Virus record (IMG/VR): IMGVR_UViG_3300040802_000094
Location: 1 to 64,000 of that record
Direction: 5' to 3' (one strand)
Source: a virus
DNA: 64,000 nucleotides
Each line of letters begins with the position of its first letter. The stretch's first letter is position 1. The position numbers and the translations under genes are program-made. This document shows positions 1 to 7,748 of this stretch, in pieces. The notes under the pieces are model-generated. The model saw only the letters and a list, made by a program, of their open reading frames with translations. It did not search any database and had not been told where the DNA came from.

Positions 1-24
1 CTGTACAGCCTACTCTGAATGCTT

Positions 25-56
25 AAGGCCGTCCTTCTCGGGCGGCTTCTTTTATG
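25..56 (+). terminator. possible intrinsic terminator
   Basis: A GC-rich imperfect hairpin (GGCCGTCC, loop TTCT, GGGCGGC) is followed by TTCTTTT on the plus strand. It could end a plus-strand gene lying left of the window. Confidence 0.4.
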
Positions 57-1077
57 GCCGCCCTTCGTATTGTTCGGCGATCCGGGAAAAGACTTCTTTC
101 CCGAACGCGACGGGGACTCCGTTGCCCAAGATGCGCCCCGCGTCGGATTTACGTTGGGGGAGGTAGAAATCGTCTCTCACCGTCATGAATCGCTGCAACC
201 CCCGAATGGGGATTTCTACGATTCCGAGATCGGGGAGGTACGCCTTAAACCGACACCAGTGGCCGCTTCCTCCAAATGCCCGGATCGTAAAGGTCGGGAG
301 GTCTTGATCGCGGACGGAGAACGACCCGGTTCCTACTCCCACCGTCGGAATCAACAGGGCGCGATCGCGGAATTCGATTCCTTTTTTCTCGATTTCTTTC
401 CGAACCCATAGGGGGAGTTCTTTTTTTGGAAAGTCGCGAACGATATCCGCGATCGCTTCCAGCCAGCCGATGTTTCGGGGATGCCGTCGCGGTTCGAGTC
501 CGAACCAGTAGAAGCTTTCCCTGCCTTCCCTGCCTCCGATCAATGCGGGTTGGTAGGAAACCTCGCGAAAGTATTGCAAGCGATCGCGACGAATGAACTT
601 CGCAAAAATTCTAACCCGGGATTGCGGCACCCCGTATTTTGCCATTTCAAAGGGCGTATCGTAGTCGTAGCTCGGGATGTAGCCCAGCTCTTGCAGCCCC
701 TTCGACAGCTCCCGCCAGGGTTGAGATCCCACGTACCCGCGAACGTTTTCAATCGTTACGACGACGGGAGAGGCTTCTTTGACGGCCCGAAGTACGTGGC
801 TGCCCGCCTCTGCGTCCGCGTGCTTGCCGATCGCTTTGGAGCGGGCGATCGAGAAGTTCTGACAGGGGGGGCTGGCGTGCAGCAAAAAGATGCCGTCGAA
901 CTGCCGGAAGTTGACGTCTTCGACGGGGGACACGATCGTCTCCACCGTCGGGTGATTTTCGCGGTGGCACTCGGCGGCAACTTTCTCGCGTTCGATCGCG
1001 GCGATCGGCGTAATTCCAGATTGGGCGATCGCCTCCGTACAGAGTCCGCCACCAGCAAAAATATCGATTGCTTCCAT
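52..1077 (-). CDS. DNA (cytosine-5-)-methyltransferase
   Basis: A 341-residue C5 cytosine methyltransferase. The AdoMet-binding motif I is at the N-terminus (DIFAGGGLCTEA). Motif IV with the catalytic cysteine reads ASPPCQNFS near residue 70, motif VI reads ENV near residue 109, YGVPQSR follows near residue 150, and motif X (GNGVPVAFG) is at the C-terminus. All core motifs are present and in the usual order, so it should be active. No restriction endonuclease lies beside it, so it looks like an orphan phage methyltransferase that modifies phage DNA against host restriction; the target sequence cannot be read from the protein. No clear Shine-Dalgarno precedes the ATG. Confidence 0.93.
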   Translation of the reverse strand: MEAIDIFAGGGLCTEAIAQSGITPIAAIEREKVAAECHRENHPTVETIVSPVEDVNFRQFDGIFLLHASPPCQNFSIARSKAIGKHADAEAGSHVLRAVKEASPVVVTIENVRGYVGSQPWRELSKGLQELGYIPSYDYDTPFEMAKYGVPQSRVRIFAKFIRRDRLQYFREVSYQPALIGGREGRESFYWFGLEPRRHPRNIGWLEAIADIVRDFPKKELPLWVRKEIEKKGIEFRDRALLIPTVGVGTGSFSVRDQDLPTFTIRAFGGSGHWCRFKAYLPDLGIVEIPIRGLQRFMTVRDDFYLPQRKSDAGRILGNGVPVAFGKEVFSRIAEQYEGRP

Positions 1078-1186
1078 ATTGATTGATTTTTTACTACGAA
1101 TATTAGTTTATAGCGTTGAACAAAAAGGCAGAAATTTCCCTTGATTCGTGGTAGTAAGTAAGGTGACTTATTTTATCAAGGCAAGG

Positions 1187-1738
1187 ATGAACAAAAAACG
1201 AGCGAAAAGAAAGCTAGCCAAGCGCAAGAACGCTAGAAAAAAACGAAATTGTACTTGGAAGGAGCCGTCCGTTTTGACTCGCCCCTCCAAAAGAGATCGT
1301 CGAGAAGAAATTGACGAACCCGAGATCTGTATAAATGCAAAGAAGACTCCCCTGGGATACGAAGTCGAGATTGGAGTGGGCTACCTCGCTCGGCTGCTTT
1401 ACCATACTTTTGGTACGAGGGGGATGGTCTGTCAGGGCGGCGATCGCGGGGCGTATTACATCATCGAGTCGGCTCTCCAGGAGACCCCTGCCGATCGCCG
1501 CACGTTGGCGGAATACAATCCGAAGACAGAGTTCCTGTTGACTTGGCCGATTCCCGCCAAGCACGGCTTATTCGACCATGCCCTTTGGGCGATCGCTTCG
1601 CACCCGATCGCTCCTTCGCCGTTCATTTCGATCGAGTTTCGGGTAGAGTCCTTGGAGTGCGTTTACCAAACTCTTTCGGATAAAAGGTTTCTCGAAGAAT
1701 TCATCCTCGATAAAAAGATGCTCCTCGGGCAAGAGTAG
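1187..1738 (+). CDS. hypothetical protein with lysine/arginine-rich N-terminus
   Basis: A 183-residue protein I do not recognise. The first ~45 residues are extremely basic (runs of K and R, with little else), followed by an acidic-to-neutral globular-looking part containing a GTRGMVCQGGDRGAYYI stretch. I chose the ATG at 1187, which has CAAGGCAAGG just upstream; a GTG at 1148 in the same frame is also open. The basic tail could bind nucleic acid, but that is inference. It stands alone between the methyltransferase (divergent) and the convergent tagged protein downstream, with only 9 bases to the latter's stop. Confidence 0.6.
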   Translation: MNKKRAKRKLAKRKNARKKRNCTWKEPSVLTRPSKRDRREEIDEPEICINAKKTPLGYEVEIGVGYLARLLYHTFGTRGMVCQGGDRGAYYIIESALQETPADRRTLAEYNPKTEFLLTWPIPAKHGLFDHALWAIASHPIAPSPFISIEFRVESLECVYQTLSDKRFLEEFILDKKMLLGQE

Positions 1739-1747
1739 TGAACGACT

Positions 1748-3085
1748 TCATTGGATCTGGAGCGTTTCGAGGGAGGCTTTTATTGTTTCTCTGATGGCCG
1801 TCGGGTTTACCTTGCTCAAAAGTGTGTCGTTAAGGTTTTTGGTTTTATCCGGACTGAGTCCGCCAATCCGATGAAAAGGAAAGGGTTTTCCTTCGAGGAA
1901 GGCTTCGAGGATTGCTTCGTCTTGGGCGAGCGATTTTAGAAGGCCGATCTCGTCGGCACTCAGCGTTCCTCCAATTTCCGGGTTGCTGAGAATGCTTTGG
2001 ATTGCCTTTTGCAGTCCCGACGAAACGTCGTCAAGGGTCTTCGCCTTGACGATTTCTTTTTGGGCTTGTTGCTTGATCGTTTTTCCTAGTTTTGAAATTC
2101 TGCGAACTTCCGGGTTGGGGGACAGTTGGGAGACTTCTTCGGCAATTTGAGCGGCACGCTTCGTCAAGTCTTTCCCGACCGCTACTTTTACTTTGTTGGG
2201 GATTTTCGATACCTCTTTTAATTCGGACAACCCGGAGGGGGAGAGGAGTTTTTTGGCGATCGCGTTCGTGGCCGTACCTGCCGCTACGCCGGAAGCGACG
2301 CGAACGGCTAGGTCGATCCATTTTTTTTGCTTTTCGCTGAAGTCTCTGTTTTCGATCGCCTTTTTCGTTGCGGCGGAGGCACTTTCCGAAGCAGCGAACG
2401 AAGCGGCGGACGTTGCGAGTATCGCCCCGAGGGACAGGGTTCCGCCGAGTGCTGCCGAAATCAGAACTTCGGGTCCGACGGTCAGCGCCATGGAGATCGC
2501 CAGGGGGGCGCTCGCCTTGATCAGCTTTGCCGCCGTCTCCACGACTTCTTCTTTCGTTATTTTGTATTGGGGGTTCGCGATCGCGTCTTCGTAAGCGGCG
2601 TAGCGCGCGATCGCGAACTCCATTTTTTCTTTAAGCGAGGCGTCTTTGTCGGGGACGGGTAGCTTGGTTTTGAGAATGGCCTGCCTCAACGGGGAGTATC
2701 CCCGTCCGTAGATTTCTGCAAGTTCAGTTTCGTACTGCCGACTTAGCGTGTCGAGCTTTCGCTCGAATTCGGGGAAAAGATTGGCAGTTTTGAGGACCTC
2801 TCGCACGAGTTTCGCTCCCATCCGTCCCGCTTCTAGCCCGATCCGCCTTCGGAAGTCCTTGTCTCGCAGCGACTGGGAGACGATTTCCGACGTTACCCGC
2901 AATCCCTCCCGGAGCGATCGCGCGATCGCTCCCGCCGTTGATGTGGCAGAGGCAAAGCGACCGGAGGCGTCGCGGAAAACCTTGCCTCCCTCGATCCATG
3001 GCGCGTCATATTCTTTGGCTGCAAGTATTAGGTGGCATCGCAACAATGCGCATTGCGCCAAAATCGAACTTGTTCTGAGGTTCAT
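1748..3085 (-). CDS. tagged helical protein, paralog 1 (GRFAS-tag family)
   Basis: A 445-residue, Ala/Lys/Ser-rich, mostly helical protein of unknown function. Residues 1-23 form a short hydrophobic/amphipathic segment with two Cys. Residues 24-48 carry the tag: an EYDAPW start, a Gly pair, then RDASGRFAS. The same tag heads the proteins at 21824, 22814 and 23749. A shared helical domain follows (D-F/V-R-R-R-x-G-L near residue 80; a YAAYEDAI-type segment near residue 168). Residues ~190-240 hold hydrophobic stretches able to insert into membrane, and a long charged helical C-terminus follows. It lies alone on the minus strand about 18 kb from its paralogs. Possible roles are an ejected virion protein or membrane-active effector (inference). 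Confidence 0.75.
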   Translation of the reverse strand: MNLRTSSILAQCALLRCHLILAAKEYDAPWIEGGKVFRDASGRFASATSTAGAIARSLREGLRVTSEIVSQSLRDKDFRRRIGLEAGRMGAKLVREVLKTANLFPEFERKLDTLSRQYETELAEIYGRGYSPLRQAILKTKLPVPDKDASLKEKMEFAIARYAAYEDAIANPQYKITKEEVVETAAKLIKASAPLAISMALTVGPEVLISAALGGTLSLGAILATSAASFAASESASAATKKAIENRDFSEKQKKWIDLAVRVASGVAAGTATNAIAKKLLSPSGLSELKEVSKIPNKVKVAVGKDLTKRAAQIAEEVSQLSPNPEVRRISKLGKTIKQQAQKEIVKAKTLDDVSSGLQKAIQSILSNPEIGGTLSADEIGLLKSLAQDEAILEAFLEGKPFPFHRIGGLSPDKTKNLNDTLLSKVNPTAIRETIKASLETLQIQ

Positions 3086-3100
3086 ATTCAGCCCTGGTTG

Positions 3101-3136
3101 TTCGGTTAACCGAAATCTATCGTGTCGGTTAACCGA
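3101..3136. repeat. two copies of the palindrome TCGGTTAACCGA
   Basis: The 12-base perfect palindrome TCGGTTAACCGA occurs at 3102-3113 and 3125-3136, a 23-base period of about two helical turns. It sits immediately upstream of the tagged gene read leftward from 3085 and overlaps the end of the preceding minus-strand gene. It could be a double operator. Because each copy is self-complementary, the pair could also fold into a 12-base-pair RNA hairpin; there is no U-tract, so a terminator is less likely. Confidence 0.6.
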
Positions 3137-4052
3137 ATAGATCGACCTCCGAGGCGCGATCGCCGTTCGGAGGCATTACTTCAGATTTTACTTGCGGAAG
3201 GCGGCTTACCTCGCGATCGTCGCGACCGGAATAGAGGATCGAGGGAGGATCCTCGTTTGCGAGCTGAATGAGATTTCCACGCAAGTTGTCGTTCATGAAG
3301 TTTTTCATTACCTCTGGCGAACTGAAGACGAGCGTCGATCCGTCCAGCCTCGTGTTCAAGTAAGCCAGGTGGGAGACCCCTCTTCGGGCGCAATTTTCAG
3401 CGTCTTTCTTTATTTCGTCGAGGGTTTTCCCCTCGTAGTCGTCGATTTCCCATCGAGATAGCCCCGGAGAGGCGATCGCGTACGATGCGGATCTCAACGA
3501 CCTGTCGAGATCGGCGATCGCGCCTTCAAATGCCTTGTCCGCGCCGTGGTAGCGAAAGGGGCTGCCAGAAAACCCGGTTAACCCCGAAGGATGGGTGGGT
3601 TCTTCCGAAAAGAAAAACCCTTCGTACTTCCACAGGGAGCTTTTCTTGCTTTGGATCAGCCAAAAAAATCCATTTGCCCGAGCGCCGGGCGGTATCAATC
3701 GGAACTCGATTCGAGGCCGCCCTTCCGTCGAGACGCGCAGTGAGATTAAGTCCGGCTGAGCCAACATCAGAAGGAAAATCTGATCGTACCGAAACCTAAG
3801 TCCGAGGTATTCCGGATTTTGAACCAAAATAAATTGCTCGAAAGTCCCGTTTTCTTCCGAGGCTTCCCAGCGATCGCACCCAAATAGAGGGTTTCGGTGA
3901 AACTGAGGTGGATGGGGGTTGACTGCACACAGGAGTGTTTTGCGAGAGTTGAATTCCGGCGAAAGAAACTTGCACGTCCGACAGATTTGTATATTTTTCC
4001 TCTTCGGAGAAGGGGATTGACTTTTCCAGATTGAAGTAGCGATCGTTTTCAT
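3129..4052 (-). CDS. hypothetical protein with N-terminal four-cysteine motif
   Basis: A 307-residue protein. Residues ~20-65 contain CRTC, then LCAVNP, then GCDRWE: a C-x2-C ... C ... C pattern that I associate with a cyanobacterial putative zinc-binding domain often found at protein ends. The remaining ~240 residues are not recognised: a beta-rich middle (IEFRLIPPG, GFFWLIQSKK, YEGFFFSEE) is followed by a charged helical part. It shares orientation with the tagged gene downstream (43 bases apart, twin palindrome between). A bidirectional terminator lies just upstream of its start, so its promoter must be very close to the start codon or inside that hairpin region. Confidence 0.65.
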   Translation of the reverse strand: MKTIATSIWKSQSPSPKRKNIQICRTCKFLSPEFNSRKTLLCAVNPHPPQFHRNPLFGCDRWEASEENGTFEQFILVQNPEYLGLRFRYDQIFLLMLAQPDLISLRVSTEGRPRIEFRLIPPGARANGFFWLIQSKKSSLWKYEGFFFSEEPTHPSGLTGFSGSPFRYHGADKAFEGAIADLDRSLRSASYAIASPGLSRWEIDDYEGKTLDEIKKDAENCARRGVSHLAYLNTRLDGSTLVFSSPEVMKNFMNDNLRGNLIQLANEDPPSILYSGRDDREVSRLPQVKSEVMPPNGDRASEVDLFG

Positions 4053-4083
4053 GTTTTTTGTAATTGACTGGGGTTATTTTCCC

Positions 4084-4128
4084 ATGCAAAAGGCCACCGT
4101 ATTGCTAAAACACGGTGGCCTTTTGCAT
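4084..4128. terminator. bidirectional intrinsic terminator
   Basis: Perfect 17-base arms (4084-4100 and 4112-4128) read ATGCAAAAGGCCACCGT and its complement, with an 11-base loop and A/T-rich arm ends acting as U-tracts in both directions. It ends the minus-strand gene at 4132. Confidence 0.85.
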
Positions 4129-4131
4129 GGG

Positions 4132-4491
4132 TTAGAAGCGCTTTCTTTCTACGAAACGCTTCACTCTCTCTTTTGACTTAGGAGAGATCACTCCATCCAC
4201 ATGGATGGAGTAGATTGTTGTCGATCCGTTATACGGATCGACCTCCCCCTCGCTGGAGAGGGTTACTGAATCCCCTTCCCCTCGGGGAGGGAAAAGGGGA
4301 TGGTCGGAGGGGATGAAGCAGCCGAGATCGCTGGCTGCTTTTAGGAAGGAGACCAACCCTCCTTCTATCTCCCCTTCCTCTTTAGCCTCGCAGGGCATCT
4401 GTCCTGCGAGGCTAAAATAGGATCGTTCCGAACATGTTTTGTCGTCACCTTCGACGATATCGATAGTATCGATAGTAATGAATGCTTTCAT
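4132..4491 (-). CDS. hypothetical protein
   Basis: A 119-residue acidic protein of unknown function. It has beta-type segments at both ends (KAFITIDTIDIVEG and TIYSIHVDGVISP) and a basic tail. It lies immediately before a strong bidirectional terminator and is divergent from the gene at 4588, so the 96-base gap should hold both promoters. No strong Shine-Dalgarno is visible before the ATG. Confidence 0.5.
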   Translation of the reverse strand: MKAFITIDTIDIVEGDDKTCSERSYFSLAGQMPCEAKEEGEIEGGLVSFLKAASDLGCFIPSDHPLFPPRGEGDSVTLSSEGEVDPYNGSTTIYSIHVDGVISPKSKERVKRFVERKRF

Positions 4492-4587
4492 TTTGTATTA
4501 CTTAAACTTCATCGTTATTCTCCCTTTTTTGTCTCTTTTTTCAAAAAAAAGAGACGCCATAACGCTATTTATTAGTGGAGTACCCGA

Positions 4588-5079
4588 GTGGATTTAGATC
4601 GTTTCATCGATACCTATTCTGCCGATAGCGTCAGTTTTCATCGAAGCGAAGGAACGGAAGATCTGTCCGATACGTTTCTTCGCGCCATTCGAGATAGCCT
4701 AGGAGAAGATCTTTTTTCTGTCCTCCCTTCAATAGAGGTTTACAAGCCAGATTCCGGCATCGTGTCGTGTAGCTTCGATTACGAAGATCGATACCGAATT
4801 TTCCTTTCTCCGTCCAGCGATCGCTATCGCTGGGCGAAAGAAGCCTTGGGACACGATATCAATAACCCCGCATTATTCAATCACCTTCAGTACGATATTG
4901 CGATCCGACACCTGGAAAGAAGGGTGGCAGTTGAAAATTCGGAAGGTTCTTCCGAGCAAGTTTTTATTTACTCTCTGGGTAAAATCGCACTGCGGCGAGA
5001 TTTGGTAGAGGGCGATCGCTTGCGAGCTATACTGCTTTCTTCTTTGAAACTTCTTCGATCGAGGCTTGCGGAAGGATAA
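4588..5079 (+). CDS. hypothetical protein
   Basis: A 163-residue protein, not recognised. It starts at a GTG with GGAG seven bases upstream. It looks globular, with alternating charged helices and a central beta part (SIEVYKPDSGIVSCSF, YRIFLSPS). It is followed by the AcrVA2-like gene, which has its own promoter, so the two may be separately transcribed early genes. Confidence 0.6.
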   Translation: MDLDRFIDTYSADSVSFHRSEGTEDLSDTFLRAIRDSLGEDLFSVLPSIEVYKPDSGIVSCSFDYEDRYRIFLSPSSDRYRWAKEALGHDINNPALFNHLQYDIAIRHLERRVAVENSEGSSEQVFIYSLGKIALRRDLVEGDRLRAILLSSLKLLRSRLAEG

Positions 5080-5138
5080 GTAGGACAGGAGTCGCTGCTG
5101 TCATGGTTGCTTTTGTTGGCTGTCGAATGCCTGCGTCG

Positions 5139-5167
5139 TTGTCCGATTGCTTGTACTTGCATATAAT
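5139..5167 (+). promoter_or_regulatory. sigma70-type promoter for the AcrVA2-like gene
   Basis: A -35 TTGTCC (5139-5144), a 17-base spacer and a consensus -10 TATAAT (5162-5167). The expected transcript start near 5174 gives a leader of about 20 bases before the ATG at 5194. A strong unregulated-looking promoter would suit an early phage gene. Confidence 0.65.
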
Positions 5168-5193
5168 TCACTTGTTTCTTTGTGGGTGGCCAA

Positions 5194-6195
5194 ATGAGAG
5201 GGAAGCAAGCGCGTGAAATGCGGCGCATGTATCGCGATTCAGTAAAAGCGGCGATGGCGGGTTCTTTTTACAAGTCTTTCGATCGCAGGTATCCCAGAGT
5301 GAAGGGATATATCCCCTATGCTTCGGTTGCGGGACGGCTGGCATACATGCTCGAATCGACAGATCTCGCGATCCGTTCGGGGTATCCCTTATCCGCCGTT
5401 GTAGACGATACAACTTGGGCGGCGATTCTGGCTTCGGTATCGCATCTTTCTCTTAATTCCTTTTTCCCTGTCTGGTGGCTCAGAGGGAAATTGGCTGAAG
5501 CACTCAACCTGACCGACGCCCCGGTCGAAGGTTTTTCGCTGGATCTCCTGTCTTCTCCCTTTGGAGTCGTTATATTGCCCGAAAGCCTTCGTATTGTAAA
5601 TCCCGACGGCGATCGGGTGGACTTCTTGTATTGGGACTCGATTCGGTCGGGCGAATCCCGTCCTCATGTCGCTATCGGGGGAAAGAAGATTCGAGTCCCT
5701 CCCTTCGACGGCGATCGCTTGCATTGGGGGACAATCCTTGCCTCTGGCTCTTCTTACGCCTCGACGGTAGAGGTCACGAGCGAGGGCTTGATTCACGGCG
5801 ACTTTTCTTTCGATCTCGGAAATAAATTCGTCGGATTGAATGCAGAAAAGACGACCGAAGAAGAGTTCATTTTAAAAATTCAAAATTTATTGGTCGGCCT
5901 TTTTTATTATTTATCCATTAGACCGGATGAGGCGATCGATCGCAGTTCGTCTGCTCCTGGAATTGGATTTTCTCGACTACCTAAGCGCGATCGTAATAGA
6001 AGACGTTCTCCTCTTTTTATTGGCGATCGTTTTCAAAAAGAAGAGAAAGGAAAATCTCTTTCTCTTCCAGCCTACGGGACTCACGCCTCTCCTCGAATGC
6101 ACATCCGTCGGGGACACTGGCGATTGATGCGAGTAGGAGAAGGCCGTACTCGGAGGGAGTGGAAATGGATTCGTCCGGCAATTGTAGGTGGCTGA
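5194..6195 (+). CDS. AcrVA2-like protein (possible anti-CRISPR family)
   Basis: A 333-residue protein whose overall pattern matches my recollection of AcrVA2, the Moraxella inhibitor that blocks Cas12a synthesis, and its phage/plasmid relatives. The C-terminus has the hallmark HIRRGHW followed by a basic linker and WKWIRPAIV; AcrVA2 ends with HIRRGHW and RVRWQPAVF. A Leu/Tyr-rich helix ending in PDEAID and an SPLFIGDRF segment precede it, in the same order as in AcrVA2. A helical, basic N-terminus and a beta-rich middle complete it. The family is broad and most members are untested, so anti-CRISPR activity is inference. A GTG at 5182 is an alternative start. Confidence 0.7.
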   Translation: MRGKQAREMRRMYRDSVKAAMAGSFYKSFDRRYPRVKGYIPYASVAGRLAYMLESTDLAIRSGYPLSAVVDDTTWAAILASVSHLSLNSFFPVWWLRGKLAEALNLTDAPVEGFSLDLLSSPFGVVILPESLRIVNPDGDRVDFLYWDSIRSGESRPHVAIGGKKIRVPPFDGDRLHWGTILASGSSYASTVEVTSEGLIHGDFSFDLGNKFVGLNAEKTTEEEFILKIQNLLVGLFYYLSIRPDEAIDRSSSAPGIGFSRLPKRDRNRRRSPLFIGDRFQKEEKGKSLSLPAYGTHASPRMHIRRGHWRLMRVGEGRTRREWKWIRPAIVGG

Positions 6196-6239
6196 AATGA
6201 CGGTAGACTGCCCATGAGGACACGGGATATTTGTTAGCA

Positions 6240-6269
6240 AGGTCGCACTGTGTACGCGGTCTTTTTTTG
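6240..6269 (+). terminator. probable intrinsic terminator
   Basis: A short stem, GGTCGC with CGCGGTC partner (two G-U pairs) around an 8-base loop, is followed by seven T. It ends transcription of the AcrVA2-like gene 45 bases after its stop. Confidence 0.55.
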
Positions 6270-6322
6270 TTGGCTGAATGTTTTGAGGTAGTATTTGATT
6301 GTTGACTAAGAAGCAATTTGTC

Positions 6323-6715
6323 ATGAATGAACGGACTTTTAAGGAAGTGGAAAAGTTTGTAGAGAACCACGTGCTTCTCTGTGTAACTCCACTGATCGAT
6401 AGCGAAAGTTTCATGGAGGACTGGCTAGATTCCGGCGAGTACGCCTCTTATGAGACGTACCGTCAGGATTGCGACTCGGATTGCGACTCGGATTGCGACG
6501 TACTCCAACTCCAAGATCTTATCTTGGAGTATTGGGCGGTTAGCGACTGTCTCGGTCGCCTCCTTGAAAAAGGAGAGGTCGTACTGAATTACGGGATGTA
6601 TTATGTCTGGGGGCGTCAAGCTTCCGGGCAGGCGATCGCCCAGGATTCCGTGATTCAGGAAATATTCCTCGCCCTAGATCCCCGTCCTGACTCATGCCGT
6701 GACCCGGTTCATTAG
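6323..6715 (+). CDS. small protein of the WGRxxSGQ type, copy 1
   Basis: A 130-residue protein with a C-terminal half (LEYWAVSDCLGRLL, YYVWGRQASGQAI, DSVI) clearly related to the protein at 6699. This WGR-x3-GQ-x-I motif is one I associate with short uncharacterised cyanobacterial proteins. The middle carries a repetitive DCDSDCDSDCD run encoded by a 12-base tandem repeat, an expandable sequence that could coordinate metal or simply be slippage-prone. The ATG at 6323 is chosen; TTG at 6299 is an alternative. It overlaps the next gene by 17 bases, indicating translational coupling. Function unknown. Confidence 0.6.
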   Translation: MNERTFKEVEKFVENHVLLCVTPLIDSESFMEDWLDSGEYASYETYRQDCDSDCDSDCDVLQLQDLILEYWAVSDCLGRLLEKGEVVLNYGMYYVWGRQASGQAIAQDSVIQEIFLALDPRPDSCRDPVH

Positions 6716-6956
6716 ACTTTTTGAGGGTGATAGGTTTGAAAAAACCATAACCTCACAAATCTTTGAAAGAGACTTCCCGGATCGCGAGATTTTGGAAGTC
6801 TGGGGAGTCACGCACTTCCTTGGCGAGGAACTCGCCAAAGAGGGAGAGGCGGTAGTGGACATAGGAGAGGGGTTTCTCCTATGGGGTCGGACAACGTCCG
6901 GCCAGTCCCCGTATAACGATTCCGCGATCGTTTCAATCGCGGAAAGAATGGGATAG
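6699..6956 (+). CDS. small protein of the WGRxxSGQ type, copy 2
   Basis: An 85-residue paralog of the C-terminal half of the preceding protein. Matching blocks are LEVWGVTHFLGEEL, LLWGRTTSGQS and NDSAIVSI. The GTG start lies inside the previous gene. The pair is a tandem duplication followed by a shared terminator. No enzymatic motif is visible and function is unknown. Confidence 0.6.
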   Translation: MTRFIRLFEGDRFEKTITSQIFERDFPDREILEVWGVTHFLGEELAKEGEAVVDIGEGFLLWGRTTSGQSPYNDSAIVSIAERMG

Positions 6957-6971
6957 AGATCCCCTAAAGTG

Positions 6972-7012
6972 AAACATCCCCGTCAGCACAAATAAAGCTG
7001 ACGGGGATGTTT
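6972..7012 (+). terminator. intrinsic terminator
   Basis: Sixteen-base perfect arms AAACATCCCCGTCAGC (6972-6987) and its complement (6997-7012), with a 9-base loop and a T-rich tail. Confidence 0.85.
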
Positions 7013-7049
7013 TACTTTTTTGACACAAGCAACTATATGTGAATGTGTA

Positions 7050-7089
7050 TTGACACGTGTATACACAAAGGGATATAATATGGGTGTAG
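7050..7089 (+). promoter_or_regulatory. consensus early promoter with palindromic overlap
   Basis: TTGACA (7050-7055), an 18-base spacer and TATAAT (7074-7079). The downstream sequence continues ATGGGTGTAG, matching the promoters at 7433 and 60178 beyond the -10 box. The spacer starts with overlapping palindromes (ACACGTGT, GTGTATACAC), placed where a repressor could block polymerase. Confidence 0.8.
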
Positions 7090-7103
7090 AAAAAAAATAA
7101 ATT

Positions 7104-7364
7104 ATGTATATGCAGATCCCAATCGTTTTGATTCCCCCGATCGTCGCGATCGGGGTGTATCTGGGGTTATGGTCACTAACGAGTCTTCCCAAGGCTCGAA
7201 TTGTGAGCATTGTGACAAAGGCATTCATGTTAACACAACTGCTCTGCGTTTATGCAGGGCTTTCCTACCTCGACAGCCAGGAACAGACCTCCTACTCGGG
7301 GGTCTTTCTCCTGCTTGCGATCTCCCTAGCCCTCCTTGTGGGGGGGGTAAGGCGGATGAAATGA
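7104..7364 (+). CDS. small membrane protein, tandem copy 1
   Basis: An 86-residue protein with three probable membrane segments: IVLIPPIVAIGVYLGLWSL near the start, a middle one around TQLLCVYAGLSYL, and VFLLLAISLALLV, then a basic end GGVRRMK. The protein at 7488 is a paralog. Size and topology would suit a holin-like or superinfection-exclusion protein, but no motif decides this. It has its own promoter and terminator, forming a self-contained cassette. Confidence 0.65.
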   Translation: MYMQIPIVLIPPIVAIGVYLGLWSLTSLPKARIVSIVTKAFMLTQLLCVYAGLSYLDSQEQTSYSGVFLLLAISLALLVGGVRRMK

Positions 7365-7366
7365 AA

Positions 7367-7403
7367 ATGCCCCCGCTAGCAAAAACAAAGCTAGCGGGGG
7401 TAT
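7367..7403 (+). terminator. intrinsic terminator (cassette copy 1)
   Basis: Fourteen-base arms ATGCCCCCGCTAGC (7367-7380) and complement (7390-7403) around AAAAACAAA. The core stem and loop are identical to the terminator at 7749, so terminator and gene were duplicated together. Confidence 0.8.
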
Positions 7404-7432
7404 TTCTATGTATATACGGGCAGTCATATATA

Positions 7433-7471
7433 TTGACACATGTGTCAATAAAAAGTATAATATAGGTGTAG
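7433..7471 (+). promoter_or_regulatory. consensus early promoter with TGACACATGTGTCA operator
   Basis: TTGACA (7433-7438), a 17-base spacer and TATAAT (7456-7461), continuing ATAGGTGTAG. A perfect 14-base palindrome TGACACATGTGTCA (7434-7447) covers the -35 box, the classic place for a dimeric repressor. Confidence 0.85.
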
Positions 7472-7487
7472 ATCAAGGAAAAAGCAA

Positions 7488-7748
7488 ATGGAAGGACAAG
7501 TTCCCATAGTATTGGTTCCGCCAGTCCTTACTCTGGCGATCGCCGTAGCCCTTTGGGGCTTAACAGGCATCTCTAAGGAGCGCATCGTTACGTACGCCGT
7601 TCAGGCATACGTAACGATGCAATTGATAGCCCTGTACGCAGGGCTATCATACATTGACAGCCAGCAGGAAACCCCCTACTCGGGGGTCTTCCTGATTCTT
7701 ATGATCGCCTTAGCCCTCCTATTAGGGGGGGTAAGGCGGATGAAATAA
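7488..7748 (+). CDS. small membrane protein, tandem copy 2
   Basis: An 86-residue paralog of the protein at 7104, of identical length. Shared blocks include PIVLVPPV, YAGLSYIDSQ, YSGVFLIL and LGGVRRMK, with the same three hydrophobic segments. It has a better ribosome-binding site than copy 1 (AAGGA eight bases before the ATG). Function unknown; a membrane role in lysis timing or exclusion is a guess. Confidence 0.68.
   Translation: MEGQVPIVLVPPVLTLAIAVALWGLTGISKERIVTYAVQAYVTMQLIALYAGLSYIDSQQETPYSGVFLILMIALALLLGGVRRMK

Noticed and set aside
481-1086. Long plus-strand open frame opposite the methyltransferase
   Set aside because: The minus strand has all C5 methyltransferase motifs; the plus frame is Arg/Gly-rich and arises from GATCGC-rich coding DNA.
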